64,000 bases of DNA from Solibacillus ferritrahens (GTDB taxonomy: Bacteria; Bacillota; Bacilli; Bacillales_A; Planococcaceae), in contig NZ_JAXCLE010000001.1 in NCBI RefSeq assembly GCF_037027585.1, positions 336,873 to 400,872 of the forward strand, written 5' to 3'. Under the pieces are notes generated by a model. The model worked only from the letters and a program-made list of their open reading frames with translations, was not told where the DNA came from and ran no database searches. How positions within the stretch are numbered: position 1 is the first letter of the stretch; every line of letters begins with the position of its first letter. Made by a program: the position numbers and the translations under genes. Of the stretch, positions 16,075 through 24,251 are shown in pieces.

Positions 16075-16106
16075 AATGTTTTCACTGTGCTAACAGTGAA
16101 AACATT
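16075..16106. repeat. 14-bp perfect palindrome between hemE and hemH
   Basis: AATGTTTTCACTGT, a GCTA loop and the exact reverse complement. Neither strand has a T-run after the stem, so it is not a standard terminator. It lies inside the hem operon transcript and could be an mRNA processing or stabilising hairpin, or a regulator site. Confidence 0.6.
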
Positions 16107-16196
16107 AAGTCATTCCTCCAATCCAATCAACTTTGTACTATATAGTTTTCTCACCTACAATAGTGAATAATCAAATTTTAATTTATCGTTTAATTA

Positions 16197-17246
16197 CTAT
16201 CGCTTTGCAATTTGTTCGCGGCTGTAGTCGTGTACAAATGCTGTTAGTCGTTTTAATACGGCTGGATCTACTTCCGGGAAGACACCGTGACCTAAGTTGA
16301 AAATATGACCGCCTGTATGTGCTAAACCTTGATCGACAATATCTTTTGCACGTGCTTCGATTACGTTCCAGTCCGCCAATAATAATGTAGGATCTAAGTT
16401 CCCTTGAACAGCCTTCGTTACACCACGTGCTTCTGCTTCACGGATCGGTAAACGCCAGTCCAATCCTACGACATCGATTGGCAGGTCATGCCATTCGTTA
16501 ACTAAATGTGACGCCCCAACACCAAACTGTATTAAAGGTACATTTAAAGCACGTAATTCAGCAAAAATACGAGTCATTGTTGGCTTAATAAAAATACGGT
16601 AATCTTCCACATTTAATGCGCCCACCCATGAATCGAAAATTTGAATAGCCTTTGCACCGGCTTCTACCTGTGCTGTAATATCCGCGATAATCATGTCAGC
16701 TAATTTATCCATTAGCGCAATCCAAGCTTTTGGCTGTGAAACCATAAAGGATTTTGTTTTTGCATAATTACGGCTTGGACCACCTTCAATCATATAACTT
16801 GCCAGTGTAAACGGAGCACCGCCAAAGCCGATTAACGGAACATTTAACTGCTCTTTTGTTAACATTTTAATCGTTTCTAAAACATAAGGTGTATGCTCTT
16901 TTGCATTAAACTCACGCAAATTTTCTACATCGGCTACAGAACGAATCGGGTTAGAAATGACCGGTCCAATACCCGCTTTAATTTTTACATCTACTCCCAT
17001 ACCCGGTAAAGGGGTTACAATATCTTTATAAAGAATGGCAGCATCTACGTTGTATTGTTCAACGGGTAAACGTGTAACATATGCACATAGTTCCGGTTGC
17101 ATTGTAATCTCTTCTAATGAATATTTTTGTTTAATTTCACGATATTCTGGCTGCGAACGACCTGCCTGGCGCATAAACCAAACTGGCGTATGTTCTACTT
17201 GTTCACCGCGAGCAGCACGTAATAATGTATCATTAAATTTCATCAT
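16197..17246 (-). CDS. hemE: Uroporphyrinogen decarboxylase HemE
   Basis: Converts uroporphyrinogen III to coproporphyrinogen III by four decarboxylations, the first step of this haem operon. The signature TPVWFMRQAGRSQPEYR near the N-terminus and the second block LIGFGGAPFTLASYMIEGG are intact, followed by the FDSWVGAL and GNLDPTLLLADW regions. The 349 residues match B. subtilis HemE (353). The start at 17246 (ATG ATG) lies somewhat far, 13 bases, from AAGGGG. It is the first gene of hemEHY and is divergent from hmoB, as in B. subtilis except that pbpF is missing here. Confidence 0.95.
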   Translation of the reverse strand: MMKFNDTLLRAARGEQVEHTPVWFMRQAGRSQPEYREIKQKYSLEEITMQPELCAYVTRLPVEQYNVDAAILYKDIVTPLPGMGVDVKIKAGIGPVISNPIRSVADVENLREFNAKEHTPYVLETIKMLTKEQLNVPLIGFGGAPFTLASYMIEGGPSRNYAKTKSFMVSQPKAWIALMDKLADMIIADITAQVEAGAKAIQIFDSWVGALNVEDYRIFIKPTMTRIFAELRALNVPLIQFGVGASHLVNEWHDLPIDVVGLDWRLPIREAEARGVTKAVQGNLDPTLLLADWNVIEARAKDIVDQGLAHTGGHIFNLGHGVFPEVDPAVLKRLTAFVHDYSREQIAKR

Positions 17247-17400
17247 GTTTGATTTCTACCCCTTAAAATAAATTCATTTTTATTCTGTACTTTTAAAAAA
17301 ACGTCATTGATATCCATTATCGACTATAAGCTTTTCAAGGATAATTGTATAGATTACTTCTTTAAATGTCATAAAATTGTCCTTTCTGCTATAGAACTTT

Positions 17401-17429
17401 TTGACAAATAGCTTGAACATCTTTATAAA
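17401..17429 (+). promoter_or_regulatory. Sigma-A type promoter of hmoB
   Basis: TTGACA (17401-17406) and TATAAA (17424-17429) with a 17-base spacer. The predicted start of transcription is near 17436. Confidence 0.65.
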
Positions 17430-17446
17430 TGGAAATAATAGAACCA

Positions 17447-17462
17447 ATTACGTTTACGTAAT
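17447..17462. promoter_or_regulatory. Putative operator in the hmoB leader
   Basis: ATTACGT-TT-ACGTAAT, a 16-base dyad 18 bases after the -10 element and upstream of the hmoB ribosome site. The position suits a repressor; it does not look like a Fur box. Confidence 0.45.
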
Positions 17463-17496
17463 CAAACCCCTAAATAAAGAAAAGGAGGTCATATCC

Positions 17497-18003
17497 ATGA
17501 ATTTTTATGTAACTTCAGGTACACCTGACTATATGGAAAAGTTAGTCGAAAAAAACGCTAAGCACCCGCTCATCTTATTACACGGAAATGGTAACTCTGT
17601 TGTATTACATGAAACCGATAAAAAGTCTATTTTTGCTGTACCCCGTAATTTCGAAGTCATTGCACAAAAGGGACAATTTGAGCAGAAGGGCTATTTTACT
17701 TTTTACAATATGCCCATTATGTCAGATGAACGTCCTGTTTTCGAGAAAAAAGCTCTCGACGTTATTTCTTCATTAAATACAAACGACGGTGTCATTGCAT
17801 ATCGCTTACTCCGTCCGATCAAAGCAGATACGTATTTATTTATTATCCAGTGGGGTGGACCTGCTTCCTATGAAGTATGGAAAAATAGCAACGAGTATAA
17901 AACTTCATTTTCCCCAGTATTCGAAGGAACAACTCTAGCTTTGCAGTCAATGTTTAACGCATCAGCATATATTACGACATACAGTGCCCCATCAAAAGAA
18001 TAA
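17497..18003 (+). CDS. hmoB: Haem-degrading monooxygenase HmoB
   Basis: Antibiotic-monooxygenase-fold enzyme of the IsdG/HmoB group, which opens the haem ring and releases iron. The C-terminal ABM domain (about 70-165) includes GVIAYRLLRPIKADTYLFIIQWGGPASYEVWKNS-type sequence (seen in pieces such as AYRLLRPIK and IIQWGG) and the ending AYITTYSAP, close to B. subtilis HmoB (YhgC). The start is ATG at 17497, after AAAGGAGGTC; an upstream in-frame start at 17401 overlaps the promoter. At 168 residues it matches HmoB (166). It is divergent from hemE, the B. subtilis arrangement, placing haem synthesis and breakdown back to back. The dyad in its leader may control it. Confidence 0.92.
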   Translation: MNFYVTSGTPDYMEKLVEKNAKHPLILLHGNGNSVVLHETDKKSIFAVPRNFEVIAQKGQFEQKGYFTFYNMPIMSDERPVFEKKALDVISSLNTNDGVIAYRLLRPIKADTYLFIIQWGGPASYEVWKNSNEYKTSFSPVFEGTTLALQSMFNASAYITTYSAPSKE

Positions 18004-18012
18004 TGCTTTTTT

Positions 18013-18048
18013 GGAGTTATCTCTCCTATGAAGGTAACTCCTTTCTTA
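18013..18048 (+). terminator. Candidate terminator between hmoB and the chromate genes
   Basis: GGAGTTA pairs with TAACTCC across a 15-base loop and is followed by TTTCTTATTT. The stem is short, so some read-through into the transporter genes is likely. Confidence 0.5.
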
Positions 18049-18066
18049 TTTAAAGGAGGAAATACA

Positions 18067-18618
18067 TTGGCTAAGCAGTTACATATTTTTATTGCGTTTT
18101 TCAGATCGGGATTACTTGGCTTTGGTGGTGGCCCAACTACAATCCCTCTTGTACATAAAGAAGTTGTTAAAACTTATGAGTGGATGACAGATGAGGAATT
18201 TTCTGATGTTATATCAATTGGAAATACTTTACCTGGTCCGATTGCTACAAAGATGGCTGGTTATATTGGTTTTCGGGTAGGTGGATGGCTAGGACTCATA
18301 AACGCATTAGTAGCAACCGTTCTTCCAACTGTCATCCTTTTAATATTATTGCTTGGTTCACTAAAGCAATTTAGCGAATCTGATTTCGTAAATGGTATGA
18401 CAAATGGGGTTATTCCCATTGTTGCCGTGATGATGGGTGTTTTAACATGGGATTTTATAAAAAAGTCAAAAGCATCCCTTGGTATTAAATTGGCTTCGAT
18501 TATTTTTATTGTAAGCTTCATTGCTATTATTGTATTAAATATTCATCCCGGATTTGTTATTGCTGCTTTATTAATAATCGCACTTGCTCTTCCTGTTAAA
18601 GGAGGAAACATATCATGA
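18067..18618 (+). CDS. Chromate transporter, N-terminal-type half (ChrA family)
   Basis: One half of a split CHR-family anion transporter. Membrane helices fill most of the 183 residues. The family motif GLLGFGGGPTTIPL and the second motif GNTLPGPIATKMAGYIGF are intact. The start is TTG at 18067, 7 bases after AAAGGAGG; an ATG further upstream lies inside the preceding hairpin. The gene overlaps its partner by ATGA. Paired short CHR proteins also occur in B. subtilis (YwrA/YwrB). The substrate, chromate or another anion such as sulfate, cannot be told from sequence. Confidence 0.9.
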   Translation: MAKQLHIFIAFFRSGLLGFGGGPTTIPLVHKEVVKTYEWMTDEEFSDVISIGNTLPGPIATKMAGYIGFRVGGWLGLINALVATVLPTVILLILLLGSLKQFSESDFVNGMTNGVIPIVAVMMGVLTWDFIKKSKASLGIKLASIIFIVSFIAIIVLNIHPGFVIAALLIIALALPVKGGNIS

Positions 18619-19142
18619 CCTATTTCCACTTATTTTTAGCATTTTTCTTCCCAAATATTCTTGCTTACGGTGGCGGTCCGGCAGCAATTCCATTAATCGA
18701 GCATGAAGTTGTACAAAAATACGGTTGGATGACGAAAACAGAATTCAGCGAGTTATTCGCACTTGCCAACTCATTACCTGGACCAATCGCAACCAAAATG
18801 GCAGGTTATATCGGTTTTGAAGTGGCCGGCGTTTTAGGAAGTATTGTTGCACTATTTGCAACAGTAGCACCCTCCCTCGCACTTATGCTGTTATTATTAA
18901 ACTTATTATATAAGCATCGTCATTCTGTACGTGTAAAGCGTTTGTCTAGTTATGTATTGCCGGCTATTGCAATCTTAATGCTTTCTCTGACATTTGATTT
19001 TGCAAAAACTTCTTATGAATTAAATAATCTTATTCCTACAATTCTATTACTAGCTGCAAGTTATTTTGCTTTGGAGAAATTTAAAATTCACCCTGCCTTT
19101 GTCATTTTAGCCGGTCTATTAATTGGGGGATTGTTTTTATAG
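18615..19142 (+). CDS. Chromate transporter, second half (ChrA family)
   Basis: Partner of the preceding CHR protein: 175 residues, highly hydrophobic, with the same motif pair (AYGGGPAAIPL and ANSLPGPIATKMAGYIGF). Short-chain CHR proteins work as heterodimers in which the two halves insert in opposite orientation. The start codon overlaps the stop of the upstream gene (ATGA), so translation is coupled. The two halves are internally similar, consistent with an ancient duplication. This pair occupies the place where B. subtilis carries pbpF and yhgB near hmoB. Confidence 0.9.
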   Translation: MTYFHLFLAFFFPNILAYGGGPAAIPLIEHEVVQKYGWMTKTEFSELFALANSLPGPIATKMAGYIGFEVAGVLGSIVALFATVAPSLALMLLLLNLLYKHRHSVRVKRLSSYVLPAIAILMLSLTFDFAKTSYELNNLIPTILLLAASYFALEKFKIHPAFVILAGLLIGGLFL

Positions 19143-19231
19143 GATTATAGTGTAAACAAAGAGGTTGGAACAGAAGTAGAAATTTCATTGAATAAGGAAA
19201 AGCCCTTATTTAAAAACGGATATTTTATAAA

Positions 19232-19311
19232 ATTGATTGGAATGGAGGGCGACTCCTGAGACTACAGGCTCAGGCCGTGCCCGCGGAAAGCGTCCCGGAA
19301 TGAAAATCAAT
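19232..19311. repeat. Short interspersed Bacillaceae-type repeat element
   Basis: About 80 bp bounded by ATTGATT and AATCAAT, with an inner hairpin CCTGAG/CTCAGG and the GC-rich core GGCCGTGCCCGCGGAAAGCG. This core recurs in intergenic regions of many Bacillaceae and Planococcaceae genomes as far as I recall. It is much more GC-rich than its surroundings and has no coding capacity. Confidence 0.6.
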
Positions 19312-19325
19312 TTTTACGCCAGCAA

Positions 19326-19364
19326 AAAAATGCCATTTTTCTCCCTGAGAAAAATGGCATTTTT
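19326..19364. terminator. Bidirectional terminator between chrA pair and ecsB
   Basis: A perfect 18-bp stem (AAAAATGCCATTTTTCTC and its complement) with a 3-base loop and T-runs within both outgoing arms. It serves the converging plus-strand chromate genes and minus-strand ecsAB. Confidence 0.85.
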
Positions 19365-19398
19365 GGCTTATGTCCAGTCTATTGTTGTGCTATCAAAT

Positions 19399-20577
19399 CT
19401 ATTTAGACATGCGTATTGTTAATTCACTTACGCCAATAATCACAACCGGAATAATGTAAAATTGCGGTTGCATGACAGCACATAGCGTCACAATTATTGC
19501 TTGTACAATACTTAATTGACGGAGCAACTTTGCGACTGCCTGCTTTCTCGTATCTTTCGGAATTGGATAAAGCATATCCATTCGGAAATCCCCTGCTGAC
19601 ATCAACGCATATTTAAGTTGTAAAGTAGTTGCAAATGCCAAAGCACCGACAACAATCCAAGTTACAAACGGAATTGTTATAAACATAGCAATAATCGCCG
19701 AAATGACAGTTAGGCGTACCCATAGGTAGAAATGGTCATCTGTTCGAATAAATGTACGGTAAATTAAGAAAGCCTGTGTATTTTCTTTTTTAAAACTAAT
19801 CGCCTTATAAGCAATATCCAACCAAGCACGGCGTTTTACCGATCCCTTTAGATGCGGAACATCTGTAAAGTAATTCGCAAAACGATAAAAGCTCATCATG
19901 CGGTTTTGCTCAAGCCGAATAAAATGTTCATATGGCACCGGATTGTTTTGCGTTCTTTTCTGAAGCGTAAAGTTATAAAATCCAAGCATAATCAGGAATA
20001 CAATACCGATTAAACCGTTAGTTAGCATCATTTGAATGGCCAAAATCGAGATGACTATTCGAACAACCCGATCCAACCCAATTGAATGTCCACGATTCAC
20101 ATATCTATAATAAAATTCCCCGCGCACATTAAACCATTTCAAAATCGCGATAAATAAAACATTCATCCAAATTTCTGCTGCAGAAAGCTCGGTTACGGCC
20201 TTTAATAATGGAATCGCGATAATACATAATGCGACTGGCACCAAAACTTGCGACCAAAATGTCCAGTTCATCGCTTTTTTAAAGTAGCCGGGCATTTGAC
20301 TTTCAAGTGGCAATAAATATACTTGGTCCGGCTCTTTTATTAATGTTACCGGTCGGCTAAATGCTAAGAGTGCCCCAATCATAATGGCAATAATCCACTC
20401 AGCCGGAAAATCTGTAGGTACAACTTTTAGCCATTCACTGTATTGATAGCCCCCTGCTCCAGCAATAAAAACAAGAACAATTGCAATATGCCCCGTAAAG
20501 ACGAAGCGCATATATTTCATCACTTCGCCGATGTAATGCTCAAAGCGCTTGGCCCATACATTATGCATGTTGTTCAT
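19399..20577 (-). CDS. ecsB: ABC transporter permease EcsB
   Basis: Membrane subunit of the Ecs ABC transporter. Ecs mutants in B. subtilis are affected in secretion, competence and regulated proteolysis, and Ecs acts with RasP in clearing peptides. The 392 residues contain several hydrophobic segments (about residues 30-50, 60-78, 110-145, 170-210, 290-345 and 360-388). The gene overlaps ecsA by 17 bases. B. subtilis has a third gene, ecsC; here a terminator follows ecsB directly, so ecsC is absent from this operon. Confidence 0.9.
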   Translation of the reverse strand: MNNMHNVWAKRFEHYIGEVMKYMRFVFTGHIAIVLVFIAGAGGYQYSEWLKVVPTDFPAEWIIAIMIGALLAFSRPVTLIKEPDQVYLLPLESQMPGYFKKAMNWTFWSQVLVPVALCIIAIPLLKAVTELSAAEIWMNVLFIAILKWFNVRGEFYYRYVNRGHSIGLDRVVRIVISILAIQMMLTNGLIGIVFLIMLGFYNFTLQKRTQNNPVPYEHFIRLEQNRMMSFYRFANYFTDVPHLKGSVKRRAWLDIAYKAISFKKENTQAFLIYRTFIRTDDHFYLWVRLTVISAIIAMFITIPFVTWIVVGALAFATTLQLKYALMSAGDFRMDMLYPIPKDTRKQAVAKLLRQLSIVQAIIVTLCAVMQPQFYIIPVVIIGVSELTIRMSK

Positions 20578-21310
20578 TGTCCTGCTCCTTTGTCATCGCA
20601 ATGTACAAGTCATCCAATGTTGCAGACTGCATGCCGAAAGCTTTACGTAAATCATCCATTGTCCCTTGTGCCCGTACTCTTCCTTCATGCAGAAGGATGA
20701 TGCGGTCACAATGCTTTTCGGCAGTAGATAAAATATGTGTCGACATTAAAATCGAGGCCCCTGTACGCTTCTTTTCATCCATTTGATCCAGTAAGGATTG
20801 AATACCAAGTGGATCCAACCCAACAAAGGGCTCATCGATAATATAAAGGCTCGGGTTGACTAAAAAAGCACACATAATCATTACCTTTTGGCGCATCCCT
20901 TTTGAGAAATGCGATGGGAACCAATTTAAACGCTTTTCCATGCGAAATTCCTTTAATAGGCTTTCAGAACGTTCATTTAATGTCTTTTCATCTATTCCAT
21001 AGGCCATTGCTGTTAATTGTAAATGTTCTTTCAATGTTAGTTCTTCGTAAAGGACAGGCGTTTCCGGAATATAAGAAAAACTGGAACGGTATTTGTCCAA
21101 ATTCTCTTTTAGCGTCACTCCGTTTAGGCGTATTTCTCCAGAGCGAGGTAAGAGTGTTCCTATTATATGTTTGATTGTCGTACTTTTCCCGGCACCATTT
21201 AATCCGATTAATCCAACAAGCTCACCTTTTTTTATTTCAAATGATAAATCTTTTATTACAGGTTTTTTCGTATAACCACCTGTTACATTTTGCAATTGTA
21301 AAATTGTCAC
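20561..21310 (-). CDS. ecsA: ABC transporter ATP-binding protein EcsA
   Basis: ATPase of the Ecs transporter. Walker A is GLNGAGKST, the Q-loop region is FSYIPETPVLYEEL, the signature is SKGMRQKVMIMCAFL and Walker B is LYIIDEPFVGLD. The start chosen is GTG at 21310 (MTILQLQNV), 8 bases after AGGAG; the upstream GTG at 21319 overlaps that ribosome site. The length of 249 residues matches EcsA (247). It is divergent from hit, the same arrangement as in B. subtilis. Confidence 0.93.
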   Translation of the reverse strand: MTILQLQNVTGGYTKKPVIKDLSFEIKKGELVGLIGLNGAGKSTTIKHIIGTLLPRSGEIRLNGVTLKENLDKYRSSFSYIPETPVLYEELTLKEHLQLTAMAYGIDEKTLNERSESLLKEFRMEKRLNWFPSHFSKGMRQKVMIMCAFLVNPSLYIIDEPFVGLDPLGIQSLLDQMDEKKRTGASILMSTHILSTAEKHCDRIILLHEGRVRAQGTMDDLRKAFGMQSATLDDLYIAMTKEQDNEQHA

Positions 21311-21482
21311 AGTCGTCACTCCTCTTTTCTAAATTAAGTTTATCAAATGCTCATGAAGTTGAACACTGAATGAATCAGACAATTCTTTAAACGTTTAATA
21401 CAAATCCTTTACATAAAGTAGTTTTCCAAATAATCTATGATAAAATAAAGAAAAATAATAGAAAAAGGAGATAAAAAAACCA

Positions 21483-21902
21483 ATGAACGATTGCTTATTT
21501 TGTAAAATTATCGCTGGTGAAATTCCAAGTTTGAAAGTTTATGAAGACGATCATGTATTTGCTTTTATGGATATTGCCCCATTAACTAAAGGCCATACAT
21601 TACTAATTCCTAAAACGCATTGCAAAGATTTATTCGAAATGCCTGAGGATGTTGCACGTAATTTATATGCAGCAGCACCAAAAGTGGCAAATGCGATTAA
21701 AGCAGCGTTTAATCCAACTGGTATGAACACGATTAACAATAATGGTGCAGCTGCTGGACAGACTGTATTTCATTATCATCTTCATTTCGTACCGCGCTAT
21801 GACGAGACAGACGGCTTAGTCGTTGAATGGAACAGTCGTCAACAGGATTTTCAGGCGGATGTACTAGCAAACCTTTCGGAGCAGATTAAAGCACATTTAT
21901 AA
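21483..21902 (+). CDS. hit: HIT-family nucleotide-binding protein
   Basis: Histidine-triad hydrolase of the Hint/HIT branch, acting on nucleoside phosphoramidates or dinucleotides. The triad is VFHYHLHFVPR near residue 100; the N-terminal NDCLFCKIIAGEIPS carries the CxxC that helps bind zinc in many family members. The 139 residues are close to B. subtilis Hit (145). AAAAGGAG lies upstream of ATG. It is divergent from ecsA and is followed by its own terminator and by yhaH, a conserved neighbourhood. Confidence 0.94.
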   Translation: MNDCLFCKIIAGEIPSLKVYEDDHVFAFMDIAPLTKGHTLLIPKTHCKDLFEMPEDVARNLYAAAPKVANAIKAAFNPTGMNTINNNGAAAGQTVFHYHLHFVPRYDETDGLVVEWNSRQQDFQADVLANLSEQIKAHL

Positions 21903-21916
21903 ACTCATCCAATGAT

Positions 21917-21950
21917 ACCAGCATCTTTTCCATACAAAATGCTGGTTTTT
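21917..21950 (+). terminator. Terminator of hit
   Basis: ACCAGCAT pairs with ATGCTGGT and is followed by TTTT. Confidence 0.75.
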
Positions 21951-22059
21951 GTATGAACTAATTTGCCTCTCCATCCTAAATCCTATTTTAAATGTTTATT
22001 GGTAGATGGATTGGGAAAAAGATTTGGATATAGAAATATTAAAAAGTGAGGGAAACATT

Positions 22060-22431
22060 ATGAAAGTAAAATCATTTTTATTAGGGGTCACAACAGGAAT
22101 TGTCAGCGGTGCTGCAGTTATTTTATTTTCCACACCACAATCAGGTACTGAATTAAGGAAAAACCTTATAGCCAATACTAAAAATATTAAATCTAAACTT
22201 CATGAAGTACAAGGCGAATTGAATAATGTAAAACAATCCATTACAACTTTAAAGGCAGAAGCCCAGAATAATATGCCTAGTATAATAAATGAATTAAAAG
22301 ATAATTTAGCATCTTTTAAAACGGAAATCGAGCCAGAAACAGCATTACTAAAACAAGAAATTGAAAATTTACAGAATTCTATAAGTGAAATCGAGAAAAA
22401 TATCCCTTCAAACAAAAATAACGCCCAATGA
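22060..22431 (+). CDS. yhaH: YtxH-domain protein YhaH
   Basis: A small protein with an N-terminal hydrophobic segment (about residues 4-24, MKVKSFLLGVTTGIVSG) followed by the YtxH-type STPQSGTELRKNL motif and a long helical, coiled-coil-like tail. The family is linked to general stress responses, but the molecular role is not known. The start chosen is ATG at 22060; an in-frame ATG 18 codons upstream would add a charged extension in front of the membrane segment and lacks a clear ribosome site. In B. subtilis yhaH also lies between hit and hpr. Confidence 0.85.
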   Translation: MKVKSFLLGVTTGIVSGAAVILFSTPQSGTELRKNLIANTKNIKSKLHEVQGELNNVKQSITTLKAEAQNNMPSIINELKDNLASFKTEIEPETALLKQEIENLQNSISEIEKNIPSNKNNAQ

Positions 22432-22617
22432 GCAAATATTATCACGTAGCACTTTAGTACTTGTCCTATTTACAAAAACAGTTAATTAAATCCTAAAATT
22501 ATCTTTTTGTAGTATATTTCAAGCAATGTTCAATTATTCCATTTTTCTAACTTTAAAGTCTTTTCTTTTATTGCTATAATATTTTTATAATGATAATGAA
22601 AGAAGAAGGTGATTGCT

Positions 22618-23172
22618 TTGACAGAAGATTTATACTCACAAAGAGAGGCTATGCTGTTCAGCCAAAGAGTCGCGCAGCTATCAAAAGCTCTTTGGAAAGC
22701 TATTGAAAAAGATTGGCAAACATGGATTAAACCTTTCGATTTAAACATTAATGAACATCATATTTTATGGATTTCATATCATTTGAAAGGCGCCTCGATT
22801 TCGGATGTAGCTAAATTCGGCGTCATGCATGTATCTACTGCTTTCAACTTTTCAAAAAAATTGGAAGAACGTGGATTACTCACTTTCTCAAAACGTGATG
22901 AAGACAAACGTAATACATATGTCGAGTTGACTGAAAAGGGCTCTGAACTTATTTTACGTATGTATGACCACTATCACGATACAGAGCATTCTATTTTATT
23001 AGGTGCGTTGCCATTAAAAGAACTATATGGAAGATTCCCTGAGTTTTTAGATGTAATGGCTGTTATTCGCAATATTTACGGTGATGACTTCATTGAAATT
23101 TTCGAACGCTCTTTCTTTAATTTTAAAGAGACACTGGACGATTCAGGAAAACCGAGTATACCAACTACTTAA
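22618..23172 (+). CDS. hpr: MarR-family transition-state regulator Hpr/ScoC
   Basis: Global repressor of extracellular protease, sporulation and oligopeptide-permease genes in B. subtilis. The MarR-type winged helix is unmistakable: AQLSKALWKAIEKDWQ, DLNINEHHILW, FGVMHVSTAFNFSKKLEERG, DEDKRNTYVELTEKG and IRNIYGDDFIEIFE, all very close to ScoC. The start is probably TTG at 22618, 8 bases after AGAAGG; a GTG at 22609 overlaps the ribosome site. It is somewhat shorter at the C-terminus than the B. subtilis protein (about 184 versus 203 residues). Confidence 0.94.
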   Translation: MTEDLYSQREAMLFSQRVAQLSKALWKAIEKDWQTWIKPFDLNINEHHILWISYHLKGASISDVAKFGVMHVSTAFNFSKKLEERGLLTFSKRDEDKRNTYVELTEKGSELILRMYDHYHDTEHSILLGALPLKELYGRFPEFLDVMAVIRNIYGDDFIEIFERSFFNFKETLDDSGKPSIPTT

Positions 23173-23183
23173 ATAATTCAATT

Positions 23184-23226
23184 AAAAGAAATGCCGTCAA
23201 TTTAAATTGGTGACATTTCTTTTTTC
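23184..23226 (+). terminator. Terminator of hpr
   Basis: AAAAGAAATG pairs with CATTTCTTTT; inside it lies the palindrome CAATTTAAATTG. A T-run follows. Confidence 0.75.
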
Positions 23227-23315
23227 TTTCATTATAGTTAGTTTAATGTTTAAATCTTAATATTTAATGGAAAAATAAAGTAAATCGTTATCCATTTTGT
23301 TTTAGGGGGGGTAAC

Positions 23316-23858
23316 ATGCATTGTTGGAAAACGATTAATATTGAACGCGAATACGGTACAACACGATTATTTTTATTGGGAATAACGCTTTTCATACTGG
23401 TTTTTTGCTTTTCATACATTGCATTTAGTTTTAACTTCAATGGTCAGCATATTGATCATTATTTGTGGTTAGTTTTCTTAGCAATACCGTTTCTTTATCC
23501 TTTACACAAATTTTTGCATTATATCGCTTTATTTCAATATAAAAAATCACTTATACTTCGATTGAAAATCCAATATTATTTTATTCCAGTCATTAATATG
23601 CGCTTAGAAAATGGTATCCCAAAAAAATCCTATATTTTTGCATTGGTTACGCCTTTTATCATAATTAATACATGCTTAGTAATCGGGGGCTTTTCAATTC
23701 CCCAATATGCACATTACTTTAGCGGACTGCTTGCGTTACATTGCAGTATTTGTCTTATGGATTTTTTATATGTGAAAAATTTAATGTCTGCACCAAACAA
23801 TGCTATAATTGAAGAGACGCCAAGAGGTTATGAAATTTTAGTACCACTTGATTTATAG
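23316..23858 (+). CDS. DUF3267-like membrane protein
   Basis: A membrane protein of 180 residues with about four hydrophobic segments (near 20-40, 48-66, 103-125 and 130-150). The arrangement and the HKFLHYIALF segment near residue 69 resemble the DUF3267 family, described as putative zincin peptidases with an HExxH-like motif. Here the pattern is HxxxH with Lys in place of the usual Glu, so catalysis is doubtful. The start ATG at 23316 follows a run of seven G, an unusual ribosome site. It lies between hpr and prsA, where B. subtilis also has small membrane genes. Confidence 0.6.
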   Translation: MHCWKTINIEREYGTTRLFLLGITLFILVFCFSYIAFSFNFNGQHIDHYLWLVFLAIPFLYPLHKFLHYIALFQYKKSLILRLKIQYYFIPVINMRLENGIPKKSYIFALVTPFIIINTCLVIGGFSIPQYAHYFSGLLALHCSICLMDFLYVKNLMSAPNNAIIEETPRGYEILVPLDL

Positions 23859-23891
23859 TTTTTATTGACGCTTTAGAGGGGAGGAATAAAT

Positions 23892-24077
23892 TTGTTACTA
23901 CTCGTTGTCATCTTATTTTCAGTAATATACTTATTCCAAATAAATCGAATGACTGCTGCCTTATGTAGTCGCCGTGAAATTCCAGAAGAAAAACAACCAA
24001 AAATTTTCCGTACGATAAATGTTCTAATTACAATTTTACTCGTAAGTTTGTATGTTGAAGTGCTGCTTGCTGTCTAA
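23892..24077 (+). CDS. Small membrane protein of unknown function
   Basis: A 61-residue protein with two hydrophobic segments (about 1-15 and 43-61) flanking a charged centre with REIPEEKQPK. It starts with TTG at 23892 after a good GGGAGGAA site, 33 bases after the preceding gene on the same strand, and is followed by a very strong terminator, so the two are probably co-transcribed. I do not recognise the family. Confidence 0.65.
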   Translation: MLLLVVILFSVIYLFQINRMTAALCSRREIPEEKQPKIFRTINVLITILLVSLYVEVLLAV

Positions 24078-24098
24078 ATGAATCTGTATTCAATTGAA

Positions 24099-24138
24099 AA
24101 GTGGTAAAAATCGAAAATTCGATTTTTACCACTTTTTT
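24099..24138. terminator. Bidirectional terminator between the small membrane gene and sscA-like gene
   Basis: A perfect 17-bp stem (AAGTGGTAAAAATCGAA with its complement), a 2-base loop and nine T on the plus strand. It also faces the end of the minus-strand gene at 24141. Confidence 0.85.
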
Positions 24139-24140
24139 TT

Positions 24141-24251
24141 TTAGTAAATAAACGCTGCGCCTACGATAATTAACAAGATAAATAAAACAACTAAAAGCGC
24201 AAATCCAGAGCCATTACCGTAGCCTCCGCCGTTATAACCTCCGCCGCCCAT
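24141..24251 (-). CDS. YjcZ/SscA-type small spore protein
   Basis: A 36-residue protein: a glycine/tyrosine-rich head (GGGGYNGGGYGNGSG) followed by one hydrophobic helix (FALLVVLFILLIIVGAAFIY). This is the hallmark of the YjcZ/SscA family of small sporulation proteins; B. subtilis SscA is needed for normal spore coat assembly. ATG at 24251 follows AAAGGAGGTGG. It lies between hpr and prsA. Expression from a sporulation sigma factor is likely but I did not identify the promoter. Confidence 0.85.
   Translation of the reverse strand: MGGGGYNGGGYGNGSGFALLVVLFILLIIVGAAFIY

Noticed and set aside
22585..22608. Fur box before hpr (ATAATGATAATGAAAG)
   Set aside because: Only one half of the 7-1-7 Fur pattern is present.
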